Positions 41,816 to 51,016 of a DNA stretch of 64,000 nt are shown piece by piece. The stretch spans positions 1 to 64,000 of the forward strand of contig CAVVKG010000007.1 of NCBI GenBank assembly GCA_963748925.1, read 5' to 3'. Position numbers and translations under genes: made by a program. Source of the DNA: Cryomorpha sp963748925. Lineage in GTDB: Bacteria > Bacteroidota > Bacteroidia > Flavobacteriales_D > Cryomorphaceae. Numbering within the stretch: position 1 is the first letter of the stretch; each line of letters starts with the position of its first letter. The notes under the pieces were generated by a model that was not told the DNA's origin, did no database searches, and saw only the letters and a program-made list of their open reading frames with translations.

Positions 41816-43914
41816 AGCAGATTGTAATGATATCATTGGCTTTTTGCCTTTGCCTTACGGCGAAAGCACAGGTAGATGAAAATGCAGATAGGGCACTAAT
41901 CATAGAGCAACGAATTGAGCAAATTGCCGAAACTTCAGAAGATGAAAATTTGGATTACAACACCCTCTTCGAATTGCTTTCGGTTTATATAGATTTCCCA
42001 CTCAACCTCAATAATGCAACGGCAGACGACCTTTACGGTTTAGGGTTTCTGTCAAATTATCAAATTGGCGAATTCCTTGAATACAGACTTGAATACGGAA
42101 ATCTATTTTCTATTTATGAGCTACCGCAGATAAATGGCTGGGACCAATTTACCGCCGAACTTATTGAGCCATTTGTTATGGTGAGCACGGTAGAAACGAG
42201 TAAAAAAATAACGCTCGATAAAATGCTGAAGTATGGAAAGAATGAGTGGGTAGTGCGTTACCAGCGTATCGTAGAAGATCAGATTGGCTATTCGAGTGCC
42301 ACCGAGGAAGTGTTGGATGATAATCCAAATGCCCGCTACTTGGGCTCACCCGATAAACTTTACACCCGATACCGCTATCGCTACGATGACAGGATAAGCT
42401 TTGGTGTTACCGCCGAAAAAGACAACGGTGAAGAGTTTTTTCAGGGCTCGCAAAAAAATGGCTTTGACTTCTACTCCGGTCACCTCTACCTTCAGGACTT
42501 TGGCATGGTAAAGCAGTTCTCGCTTGGCGATTATCAGGCTCAGTTTGGTCAGGGCCTCACGTTCTGGTCGGGATTGGGATTTAACAGAAAAAGCTCATTC
42601 ACTGTAAGCACTGCTCAGCGGGGCCGGGGAATTGGCCCATACACTTCTATTAATGAGAATCTATTTCTCCGTGGTATAGGAACCACTGTAAGAGTTGGCG
42701 AGTTTGACGTGAGCCTGTTCTACTCCGGTAAGCGCATTGATGGAAATCTTCTGGACACAGAGCAAGACACCCTCGACTTAATTGAACCTGAAGTACTGGT
42801 CAGTTCCTTTCAAGAAAGCGGATACCATCGCACAGCTTCTGAGATTGCCGACAAGAACTCTATTTTCCAGCAGCATTACGGTGGAAATGTTTCTTACCAA
42901 CACAAGAGGTTTCACCTTGGATTTACCGCGGCCCACATGAAGCTGGATGGCGCCATAAATCGCGATGTAAGTGAATACAGCAAATTTCGCTTTAGCGGAA
43001 GCGATAACACTATTATGGGAAGTGACTACTCATGGAAACTGCGCAACCTCTTCTTTTTTGGTGAGACCTCCAGAAGTGCCAATGGTGGGTGGGCCACAAT
43101 GAACGGTGTGAGTATTACCATGAATCCCAGATTGAGCGTAAATATTACGCAAAGGCATTACGACACTGATTTCCAACCAGTCGCATCTGTGGGATTTGGT
43201 GAAGGCTCATCAGTAGAAAACGAATCGGGTGTTTACCTGGGCGTGGAATTCAGACCCTTTAAAAAGTGGAAAGTCAATGCTTATTACGATCAGTTTAAAT
43301 TCCCATGGTTGCGGTATCAGGTAGATGCGCCTTCATCGGGATACGACTTTCTGGCTCAGATAGACTATCAGCCAAGTAGTAGGTTTGGGTTTTACATCCG
43401 CTACCGCGACCGGCAAAGACAAATTAATACCCGCGAGGATACAGATGGCTTAGATTATTTGGTTGAAAATCCCAGAAAAAACCTAAGGTTTAACTTTAGC
43501 TATAGTGCGTCACGTAATATAAGCTTCCGGTCGCGGGTAGAATTTAGCGAATATTCCCGTGGCGAAGAGCCGGTATCGCGTGGGTTCATGGTTTATCAAG
43601 ATGTGAGATATGATTTCAAAAACATCCCGATGCGCTTATCATTCCGCTACGCACTTTTTGACACCGATACGTATGATTCAAGAATTTACGCTTATGAGAA
43701 TGATGTTCGCTACTTCTTTTCTATCCCCGCATATAGCGGAAGAGGAACTCGTGTTTATGCCATGGTGAAATACGACATTGGGCGCAACATTGATTTCTGG
43801 TTGCGGTGGGCGCAATATTACTACACAGATCGCAATGAGGTAGGAACCGGCAAAGAGCTGATTAGTGGTAATACCAAAACGGAGATCAAAGCTCAATTGC
43901 TTTTTAAGTTTTAA
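41812..43914 (+). CDS. Outer-membrane protein with N-terminal helix-hairpin-helix motifs
   Basis: 700 residues. Signal peptide (MKQIVMISLAFCLCLTAKAQ), then ComEA-like helix-hairpin-helix motifs at about residues 55-125 (LNLNNATADDLYGLGFLSNY, GNLFSIYELPQINGW). The remaining ~570 residues are a beta-barrel-like string of alternating strands ending in aromatic KAQLLFKF, a typical outer-membrane C-terminus. Such proteins are conserved in Bacteroidota without known function; the HHH motif might bind DNA or a protein partner in the periplasm. It sits in an ATGA-coupled pair with the barrel gene upstream and a TAATG junction with the gene downstream. Confidence 0.85.
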   Translation: MKQIVMISLAFCLCLTAKAQVDENADRALIIEQRIEQIAETSEDENLDYNTLFELLSVYIDFPLNLNNATADDLYGLGFLSNYQIGEFLEYRLEYGNLFSIYELPQINGWDQFTAELIEPFVMVSTVETSKKITLDKMLKYGKNEWVVRYQRIVEDQIGYSSATEEVLDDNPNARYLGSPDKLYTRYRYRYDDRISFGVTAEKDNGEEFFQGSQKNGFDFYSGHLYLQDFGMVKQFSLGDYQAQFGQGLTFWSGLGFNRKSSFTVSTAQRGRGIGPYTSINENLFLRGIGTTVRVGEFDVSLFYSGKRIDGNLLDTEQDTLDLIEPEVLVSSFQESGYHRTASEIADKNSIFQQHYGGNVSYQHKRFHLGFTAAHMKLDGAINRDVSEYSKFRFSGSDNTIMGSDYSWKLRNLFFFGETSRSANGGWATMNGVSITMNPRLSVNITQRHYDTDFQPVASVGFGEGSSVENESGVYLGVEFRPFKKWKVNAYYDQFKFPWLRYQVDAPSSGYDFLAQIDYQPSSRFGFYIRYRDRQRQINTREDTDGLDYLVENPRKNLRFNFSYSASRNISFRSRVEFSEYSRGEEPVSRGFMVYQDVRYDFKNIPMRLSFRYALFDTDTYDSRIYAYENDVRYFFSIPAYSGRGTRVYAMVKYDIGRNIDFWLRWAQYYYTDRNEVGTGKELISGNTKTEIKAQLLFKF

Positions 43915-45242
43915 TGCCAGGGAATGCATCAATGAAAAAAATCGATTTCTCCAAAATTATCGTTTTACTAATCATGGTTTTGATGACGGCCATCTCGACT
44001 AATATAAACTGGGGAAAAGAGCGGTGGAAAGGAATTGTGGAAGCCGATGGCAAAGGTTACTACGCCTATTTACCCGCTGTTTTTATTTACAACGATTTGA
44101 ATTTCGGCTTCTTTGATCAAATCGAAAAGGAAAAATATTACAATCCAAATCGATATTATGACTACAGGGCAAATTCAGGGCACGACGTATTAATCAACAA
44201 GTATTATTGTGGAACTGCACTTGCAGAAATGCCTTTTTTCCTGATGGCACATGGCCTCACTAAACTTACTAATGGCGACGCAGATGGATATTCAAAGTAT
44301 TACTGCATCTTTATAAGCATTGCCGCCTTATTCTATCTTTTTCTGGGCCTCTTCTATTTGCGGAAAACGCTTATCGCATATAATATCCCGAGATGGATAG
44401 TATCCGTCACCCTTATTGCCACCGTTTTCGGCACCAATTTATTTGCTTACACAATTGTAGACTTAGGCCTTTCCCATGTTTTTTCTTTTGGCTTTGTGTC
44501 AGCATTTGTCTACTTCTCGAAGCGCTATTTTGATTCTCCTGACAATAAGAAATTACCTATTCTGGCTCTTCTTCTGGGAATAATTGTATTAATCAGACCA
44601 ATAAACCTGCTTGTTTTGCTGAGCTGGCCTTATCTTGCTGGCAGCAGCAATTCGCTTTTAGAAGGAATTAAGTTTGCCTTTCGGCAAAAGAAAAATCTCA
44701 TTGTAAGCACAGTTATCTTTATCTGTATCGTTTCGATTCAATTGGTGATTTACAAAATATCAACAGGTCATTTTGTTGTTTATTCGTATCAGGACGAAGG
44801 TTTTGACTTTCTCGATCCGCATTTTCTCGACATTCTTTTAAGCTATAAGAAAGGGCTGTTTCTCTACACACCCATGTACTTACTCGCCTGTTTTGGTCTT
44901 TTACCACTTTTCAAGAATAATAAGTTTGCCGCAATTAGTTGGATTTTGTTCTTCCTCACTATCACTTATATTTTCTCGTCGTGGTGGATGTGGTATTACG
45001 GTGGCAGCTTTTCATCAAGGGTTTATGTGGAGTACATACCCTTGTTTATGATCTTATTCGGAATCTTGCTGAACAAAGCCAAAGGAAGAATATTAAGAAC
45101 AGCATTACTCACCTTTACATTCGTTTTGATTGCAGCCTGCCAGATTCAAACCTATCAATACCGTTATTACGAAATTCATTGGGACGAGATGACAAAAGAA
45201 AAATATTGGGATGTGTTTCTTATGCGCAATCGGATGGAGTAG
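43914..45242 (+). CDS. Polytopic membrane protein, glycosyltransferase-39-like
   Basis: 442 residues (436 if ATG 43932 is used). About ten membrane helices. The N-terminal loop IVEADGKGYYAYLPAVFIYND and later DYRANSGHDVLINKYYCGTA resemble lumenal loops of GT-C type polyprenyl-linked sugar transferases common in Bacteroidota. No certain catalytic residue could be assigned beyond the early acidic residues, so the enzyme role is an inference. Last gene of the run started at 40997. Confidence 0.75.
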   Translation: MPGNASMKKIDFSKIIVLLIMVLMTAISTNINWGKERWKGIVEADGKGYYAYLPAVFIYNDLNFGFFDQIEKEKYYNPNRYYDYRANSGHDVLINKYYCGTALAEMPFFLMAHGLTKLTNGDADGYSKYYCIFISIAALFYLFLGLFYLRKTLIAYNIPRWIVSVTLIATVFGTNLFAYTIVDLGLSHVFSFGFVSAFVYFSKRYFDSPDNKKLPILALLLGIIVLIRPINLLVLLSWPYLAGSSNSLLEGIKFAFRQKKNLIVSTVIFICIVSIQLVIYKISTGHFVVYSYQDEGFDFLDPHFLDILLSYKKGLFLYTPMYLLACFGLLPLFKNNKFAAISWILFFLTITYIFSSWWMWYYGGSFSSRVYVEYIPLFMILFGILLNKAKGRILRTALLTFTFVLIAACQIQTYQYRYYEIHWDEMTKEKYWDVFLMRNRME

Positions 45243-45265
45243 ACCTATTTGGAATACACTGAGTT

Positions 45266-46501
45266 TCACTTTGAAATACTAATTCCCATTCGCGTTACCT
45301 GATGCCAATAATCAGGAAAAGATTTAGTAACCACCTCGGGATCTTCGATAATAATTTCTCCAAATACTGCCGCGAGCGGTGCAAATGCCATTGCCATGCG
45401 ATGGTCATTATAGGTTTTTATAATCGGGACTTCATCGACCGCAGTAAACTCTTTTATATCCAGGAAGTCTGAACCTACATCGCATTTTACTCCGCATTTG
45501 GCCAGTTCGGTTTTAAGGGCATCAATGCGATCAGTTTCTTTATGGCGAAGGGTTTGCAAACCAGTGAGTTTCATTGGCTTTTTGGCAATCACTGCTGCTA
45601 CTGCAAAAGTTTGGGCCAGGTCGGGACAGGCGAGGAAATCAATCACTTTGGGAATATCAGCAATTAACTTTTTAGCAATAGTCATGGTTCCATTTGCCCA
45701 ATGGCTGATTATTCCAAAATGAGAGAAGTGATCGGCAGCCACTTTGTCTCCCTGAAGAGAATCAAACGGCAAATTATCAATTTTTAATTGAGAATCAGCC
45801 AGCACCAGCGACCACAAATAAAAGTAGGATGCTCCGCTCCAGTCAGACTCAACAGTGAATTCATTCTGCTTATACTCCCCAGTTATTTCAATTGATTTAC
45901 CTTTCTGAGAAATTTGCGCTCCACAATGTTTCATAAGGTTCAGCGTCATCTCTATATAAGGCAGTGAGACTTGCCCTTCACCGATTTCAAAGCTAACCGG
46001 CTCAGCGCAGTATGGAGCAATCAACATCAGGGCTGTAACAAACTGGCTACTTCGGCTGCCATCCACTTTAAGCTTTCCTCCTTTTAGTTTTTTCCCGACA
46101 ATCTTTACAGGTGCAAAGCCCTCATTTTCTACATATTCAATATCGGCTCCTATCTGAATGAGTGCATCAACCAGTTCTTTAACGGGGCGCTCGTGAAGGC
46201 GGTTTTCTCCTAGCAAAATTCGAATTCCCGGAGTGATAGCCGCCCAGGCAATTCCAAACCGCAAAGCTGTTCCTGCCATGCCCAGATACATCTCACCCGA
46301 TTTTACTTTCAAGGCCTTTTGAAGAATTACTGTATCATTGGCGGTGCTCAAATTGCTTATGGTAATAGCGCCGCCACTTAGCGCCTGCATAACAAGCAAG
46401 CGATTGCTGATACTTTTTGAGGAAGGGAGTTCTAATTCTATTTGAGTTGAAGCCGGGAGGGACTTCGAATTGGGCATAGATAATCTAATCAATTCACCCA
46501 T
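45266..46501 (-). CDS. aroA: 3-phosphoshikimate 1-carboxyvinyltransferase (EPSP synthase)
   Basis: 411 residues; ATG 46477 is an alternative start. Motifs: PSSKSISNRLLV (PEP/S3P binding), GMAGTALRFG, RLHERPVKELVDAL, DGSRSSQFVTALML, RHKETDRIDALKTEL and NDHRMAMAFA. Sixth step of the shikimate pathway. Slightly shorter than the ~430 residues of proteobacterial enzymes. Its first codons overlap the end of aroB by 13 bases. Confidence 0.95.
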   Translation of the reverse strand: MGELIRLSMPNSKSLPASTQIELELPSSKSISNRLLVMQALSGGAITISNLSTANDTVILQKALKVKSGEMYLGMAGTALRFGIAWAAITPGIRILLGENRLHERPVKELVDALIQIGADIEYVENEGFAPVKIVGKKLKGGKLKVDGSRSSQFVTALMLIAPYCAEPVSFEIGEGQVSLPYIEMTLNLMKHCGAQISQKGKSIEITGEYKQNEFTVESDWSGASYFYLWSLVLADSQLKIDNLPFDSLQGDKVAADHFSHFGIISHWANGTMTIAKKLIADIPKVIDFLACPDLAQTFAVAAVIAKKPMKLTGLQTLRHKETDRIDALKTELAKCGVKCDVGSDFLDIKEFTAVDEVPIIKTYNDHRMAMAFAPLAAVFGEIIIEDPEVVTKSFPDYWHQVTRMGISISK

Positions 46502-47583
46502 CTGGAATAGTAATTTAGAGAGTCTATTATCAAATCGGCTTTTACAGGTTTATCAATAACTGCATTTCCAATGCCTTCAATAAGACTCATCTTTATCTCT
46601 CCTCCCCTGTTTTTCTTATCGTGCTTCATTAGTTCAATAAGCCTGTGAAATACCATTTGATCTATAAAAACGGGGGTGTAATGACTAAAAATAAATCCTG
46701 TGATATCTTTTAGTTCGGATTCTGTCAACATTCCCAACTTATGAGAAATAAAGCTCTCGCAAACCATCCCCATGGCCACAGCTTCTCCGTGGAGCAACGC
46801 TTTAGCATCGCTTTCAAATGAGTAAGATTCAACGGCATGACCAATTGTATGTCCAAAATTGAGGATTTTTCTCCTTCCCGATTCAAACGGATCGCTGCTT
46901 ACAATTTCGTTCTTGATTTTAATAGAATGCAGAATAGACACGTCAAAATTCTCCATATCGAAAAAGCTCACTTCCTTCAGTTGCTCCCAATATTGCTTAT
47001 CGCAAATAAGTCCATGTTTAATCATTTCCGAAAAGCCGCTCAGCAAGTGTTTTCGCGGAAGCGTACCCAAAAACTCAGGATCAATAAAAACCATTTCAGG
47101 GTTTGTAAACAGGCCTACCTCATTTTTCAGACCATCTATATTAATGCCTACTTTTCCACCAACTGAGGCATCTACCTGAGCCAACAAACTGGTTGGAATA
47201 TTAATGAATCGTATTCCTCGTTTAAACGTTCCAGCTATAAAACCGCCTAAATCTGTAATTACACCACCACCCAGATTAATTAATACACTTCTCCTATCGG
47301 CGTTTAGCTCGCTCAGGACGCTCCAGAGCTGAGCACAAACTTCTACGCTCTTGCTCTCTTCACCCGTACCAATCTCTATTACCTCGGCATCGCTTAGCGC
47401 ACTTACTTTTGAAATGAGTGTAGGAAGACAAAACTTCAGCGTATTTTCGTCCACTAAAATGAATAACTTTACGCCCGAAAAGGCATCGGTGGAAAGCAAT
47501 TCGGCCAGTTCGGCAAGGCAGTGCCGGCCCAGAATAAGCTGATGACCATCTGATTTTATGTGCTGAACTTCTACGGTTGCCAT
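46489..47583 (-). CDS. aroB: 3-dehydroquinate synthase
   Basis: 364 residues. NAD-binding GGGVITDLGGFIAGTFKRGI, metal and substrate motifs NIPTSLLAQVDASVGGK(V)GI, KNEVGLF, FGHTIGHAVES and LLHGEAVAMGM. Second step of the shikimate pathway, here in an operon with aroA. Divergent from proline dehydrogenase across about 50 bases. Confidence 0.96.
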   Translation of the reverse strand: MATVEVQHIKSDGHQLILGRHCLAELAELLSTDAFSGVKLFILVDENTLKFCLPTLISKVSALSDAEVIEIGTGEESKSVEVCAQLWSVLSELNADRRSVLINLGGGVITDLGGFIAGTFKRGIRFINIPTSLLAQVDASVGGKVGINIDGLKNEVGLFTNPEMVFIDPEFLGTLPRKHLLSGFSEMIKHGLICDKQYWEQLKEVSFFDMENFDVSILHSIKIKNEIVSSDPFESGRRKILNFGHTIGHAVESYSFESDAKALLHGEAVAMGMVCESFISHKLGMLTESELKDITGFIFSHYTPVFIDQMVFHRLIELMKHDKKNRGGEIKMSLIEGIGNAVIDKPVKADLIIDSLNYYSRWVN

Positions 47584-47634
47584 GGTAATTTTAGTTAAGA
47601 TTGCAAGCGGCTAAGATATGATAGCTTTTTGAGA

Positions 47635-48870
47635 ATGGAAATGATTAAAACTAGTCAAATAATCCCAACTAATCCGGAGCCGGGAACAGGATTTTTATCT
47701 TTTGAGAATACTGAAATAGCTTTTTCAAGCAAATCAGATTTAGAATTAAAAAAGGCTTACTGGCTATTTAAACTACTTGGTAGTCCGGCTATTATGCTAA
47801 TCGGAAAATACGCCACGCTATTTGCCTTGAAAATAAATCTTCCGATAAAGGGGATGATCAAGAAAACAATCTTTAAGCAATTCTGCGGAGGCGAAACGAT
47901 TTCAGATTGTGCAAAGACTACAAAAATCTTGGACAATTACAATGTAGGAACCATCCTGGATTATAGTGTAGAAGGCAAAAATGATCGCGAAACTTTTGAA
48001 GCTACCTGCGAGGAAATTCTACACACCGTTCAAACTGCGAGCGAGAATAAGAACATTCCGTTTTGTGTATTTAAAGTCACCGGAATGTGCAGAAATGAGC
48101 TGCTCGAAAAAATTAGCTCATCTCAAGTGTTGAATGAAGAAGAACTTGCTGAATACAGCAGACTACAAGATCGCGTAGACAGGATTTGTGCTAAAGGAGC
48201 CTCAACCGGAATTCCTATTTTTATTGATGCTGAAGAAACGTGGCTGCAACAGGCCATTGACGACCTTGCCATGGAAATGATGGCCAGGTATAATAAAGCG
48301 GAGCCAATCGTTTACAACACACTGCAGCTCTACCGCCACGATAGAATAGCCCATCTCATTGAAGCCTATTCGCAAGCCGAAGAAAATAATTTCATCTATG
48401 CAGTAAAGCTTGTGCGCGGCGCGTACATGGAAAAAGAGCGCTTTCGAGCCGAGCAAAAAGGGTATACCTCACCTATTCAACCCAACAAGGAAGCAACAGA
48501 CCGGGATTACAATGCATCCATTTCTTTCTGTTTAGATCATCTGGATCGGGTAGCTTTTTGCGCAGGAACGCACAACGAGGAAAGTTCGCTGTTTCTGGCA
48601 GATGAGATGGATAGACGTGGAATTGACAGGAAAAACCCAAGAGTTTATTTCGCTCAGTTATATGGAATGAGCGATCATATAAGCTTCAACCTCAGCAATG
48701 CCGGTTTTGAAGTGGCCAAGTATGTTCCTTATGGCCCGGTAAATGAAGTAATGCCTTATTTGATTCGTCGCGCAGAAGAAAACTCATCAGTGGCAGGACA
48801 AACAAATAGAGAATTGAACCTAATCGTCAAGGAAATCGAGCGGCGGAAAAAACAAAAGAAGGGAAAGTGA
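47635..48870 (+). CDS. Proline dehydrogenase (monofunctional)
   Basis: About 411 residues from ATG 47635 (a TTG six bases earlier and ATG 47641 are alternatives). FAD barrel motifs: FCVFKVTGMCRNELLEK, KLVRGAYMEKER, FCAGTHNEESS, YFAQLYGMSDHIS and the C-terminal substrate helix YGPVNEVMPYLIRRAEEN. Oxidises proline to pyrroline-5-carboxylate and passes electrons to quinone. No P5C dehydrogenase domain is attached, as usual for Bacteroidota. Confidence 0.93.
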   Translation: MEMIKTSQIIPTNPEPGTGFLSFENTEIAFSSKSDLELKKAYWLFKLLGSPAIMLIGKYATLFALKINLPIKGMIKKTIFKQFCGGETISDCAKTTKILDNYNVGTILDYSVEGKNDRETFEATCEEILHTVQTASENKNIPFCVFKVTGMCRNELLEKISSSQVLNEEELAEYSRLQDRVDRICAKGASTGIPIFIDAEETWLQQAIDDLAMEMMARYNKAEPIVYNTLQLYRHDRIAHLIEAYSQAEENNFIYAVKLVRGAYMEKERFRAEQKGYTSPIQPNKEATDRDYNASISFCLDHLDRVAFCAGTHNEESSLFLADEMDRRGIDRKNPRVYFAQLYGMSDHISFNLSNAGFEVAKYVPYGPVNEVMPYLIRRAEENSSVAGQTNRELNLIVKEIERRKKQKKGK

Positions 48871-48927
48871 ATTAAGATTGAGCGTGGACAAAGATGAAAA
48901 TCTCAGCAGCTCGAATTATTTATTCAG

Positions 48928-49326
48928 CTAGTCGCAATCACACAGCACCGCTCTTTCGGGTAGCGCAACATTTACCAAAGTAGCAAGTGAGTCGTTTACA
49001 CTAAACGTCATTCGCACTTTATCAGAATTTAGCTCAGAATCAACCACATACTGCTTCGGATCTTTATGGGTTTCGCTTAGCTTAAAACGCACATCACCTT
49101 CGTATTTAGCGATTCTAACAGCTGCGGTATCCAAATTAAAACACTGAAGCTGGCAAAGCGATTGGTCAGTAAAAAGTGGCTCTGATTTCTGCAATAAGGC
49201 AAGAACCCTGTTGCCCGGCAGCCAGTCTGTGAGGATATTTAGCCGCCCATTAAAGAATACGAAAACCAGTCCGCATCCCATCAAAACACCAAAAATATAA
49301 AGTCGTAATCGTCGTCCGAATTTCAT
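48928..49326 (-). CDS. Hypothetical single-pass membrane protein downstream of ald
   Basis: 132 residues. Basic N-terminus (MKFGRRLRLY) followed by one membrane helix (about 10-25) and a periplasmic domain with LPGNRVLALLQK, paired cysteines (CQLQCF) and a C-terminal CDCD. I recognise the LPxNRVL pattern from Bacteroidota proteins next to alanine dehydrogenase genes but cannot assign a family with certainty (DUF4258 is a possibility). It abuts ald without a gap, so it is translated from the same mRNA. Confidence 0.7.
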   Translation of the reverse strand: MKFGRRLRLYIFGVLMGCGLVFVFFNGRLNILTDWLPGNRVLALLQKSEPLFTDQSLCQLQCFNLDTAAVRIAKYEGDVRFKLSETHKDPKQYVVDSELNSDKVRMTFSVNDSLATLVNVALPERAVLCDCD

Positions 49327-50547
49327 TTAAAAAGCAGCAAAAAGTAAATCAATGTCTTTGTAGGGCAAGCGAAAGACTTCGCCCAAAGTTTCGTTGGTTA
49401 GGGTCCCGTTATAAATATATACGCCATGGCGAAAACCCATATCGCGCTTAATCAGGTTAGAACAGCCACCGTGCTGTCCGATATTGAGTATAAGTGGTGT
49501 AAAAATGTTGCTCAGTGCAATAGACGCTGTGCGACTTACCCGCGAGGCAATATTGGGAACGCAATAATGGGTTACTCCATGCTTAACAAAAGTGGGGTTT
49601 TGATGATTGGTAACTTCCGATGTCTCGAAACATCCTCCTTTGTCTATACTGATATCCACGATAACAGACCCTTCTTTCATTCCCTCTACCATCGCCTCGG
49701 TAACCACAGTAGGTGTTCTTCCATCGCTTCCGCGAAGGGCACCAATTGCTACATCAGCCTGATGCAAAGCCGTTTTTAGAACCTCGGGCTGAATAACGGA
49801 AGTAAACAACCTTTGTCCCAAGTCATTTTGTAATCGGCGCAGCCGATAGATTGAAAAGTCGAAAACCTTAACGAGTGCTCCAAAACCCAGGGCTGCTCTG
49901 CAGGCATATTCAGCAACAGTACCGGCCCCTATGATTACAACTTCGGTAGGTGCCACACCGGATATTCCTCCAAACATAAGCCCCTGCCCTTTCCCTGCCA
50001 TGCTCAAGTGCTCGGCAGCCACTACCACAGCAGCGTTACCTGCAATTTCACCCATAGCGCGCACCACCGGAAAAATCTCTTCTTCATCCTGGATGTAATC
50101 CCAGGCAATGGCAGAAACCTTTTTTTCCATGAGTTTCTTCAGCGTGTCGCGCGGCTGAACACTTAGCTGCAAAGCAGAGAATAAAGTCTGCTTATGACCC
50201 ATCATGCTTATTTCTTCATGACTAGGCGGCGCCACTTTAAGCACCAGGTCGCACTGGAAGGCTTCCTTCCTGTCATATGCAATTTTAGCTCCGGCTTCGC
50301 TGTATTCTTTATCATAAAAACACGCGTTTTTTCCGGCTTCAGTTTCCACAACCACCTCGTGACCATTGTTTACGAGCACCGCCACAGCATCGGGAGTTAG
50401 ACCCACACGCTTTTCCTGATAAGATGTTTCTTTGGGAATCCCTATTTGTAGACGTTTCGAAAACTCGCTTACTCCCATCAGTTGTTCCTGTGGTTGCATC
50501 GATGCTTGCCTGGCCAGCGCCTTGAGTGCTTCTTTTGAGCTAATCAT
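49327..50547 (-). CDS. ald: Alanine dehydrogenase
   Basis: 406 residues, longer than the ~370 of typical Ald because of an N-terminal ~30-residue extension. Motifs: GIPKETSYQEKRVGLTPDAV, LVLKVAPPSHEE, the NAD-binding VVIIGAGTVAEYACRAALG, and the late SNIFTPLILNIG. Interconverts L-alanine and pyruvate + ammonia. The glycine motif GAGTVAEYA departs from the common GGGVVGTNA, which hints at a Bacteroidota subgroup. Belongs to the porX-tsaE-ald group. Confidence 0.88.
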   Translation of the reverse strand: MISSKEALKALARQASMQPQEQLMGVSEFSKRLQIGIPKETSYQEKRVGLTPDAVAVLVNNGHEVVVETEAGKNACFYDKEYSEAGAKIAYDRKEAFQCDLVLKVAPPSHEEISMMGHKQTLFSALQLSVQPRDTLKKLMEKKVSAIAWDYIQDEEEIFPVVRAMGEIAGNAAVVVAAEHLSMAGKGQGLMFGGISGVAPTEVVIIGAGTVAEYACRAALGFGALVKVFDFSIYRLRRLQNDLGQRLFTSVIQPEVLKTALHQADVAIGALRGSDGRTPTVVTEAMVEGMKEGSVIVDISIDKGGCFETSEVTNHQNPTFVKHGVTHYCVPNIASRVSRTASIALSNIFTPLILNIGQHGGCSNLIKRDMGFRHGVYIYNGTLTNETLGEVFRLPYKDIDLLFAAF

Positions 50548-50593
50548 ACCCGATTTCTAATTTCCTTGGAGATTGAATTTACACATTTTGCTC

Positions 50594-51016
50594 TCACGAA
50601 GGTAATGCTAGTTTTATTTTCCGCACATTTTCTTCATCACTAATGTAAATCCGAACGGTATCATCGGGCAAAAGCTCCTCAATATTTTCTGGCCATTCCA
50701 TAAAACAGTAGGCATCGCTGAAAAAATATTCTTCGTAACCAAGATCATATACTTCGTCAAGAGAATTAATTCGATAAAAATCAAAATGATAAACCGGGTA
50801 ATTTTTACCGTCGCGGTATTCATTGACAATAGAAAAAGTAGGACTACTGCCCGCGTCTTCCACGCCCAGCAATTCTATGAGTCTTAAAATGAGCGTTGTT
50901 TTGCCTACACCCATATTTCCGTAAAAGGCGAAAAGCCGGAAATCTCCGGCTTTGCTTAGTATTTGATCAGCGATTTTAGGTAAATCGCCTGTAGAATGCG
51001 CTGTAAATTCAGTCAT
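50594..51016 (-). CDS. tsaE: tRNA threonylcarbamoyladenosine ATPase TsaE
   Basis: 140 residues. P-loop FYGNMGVGKTTL, the SPTFSIVNEY motif and FDFYRINSLDEVYDLGYEEYF typical of TsaE (YjeE), with late MEWPENIEELLP. Drives t6A formation at tRNA A37 together with TsaBCD. Its start lies directly against the porX stop. Confidence 0.95.
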   Translation of the reverse strand: MTEFTAHSTGDLPKIADQILSKAGDFRLFAFYGNMGVGKTTLILRLIELLGVEDAGSSPTFSIVNEYRDGKNYPVYHFDFYRINSLDEVYDLGYEEYFFSDAYCFMEWPENIEELLPDDTVRIYISDEENVRKIKLALPS

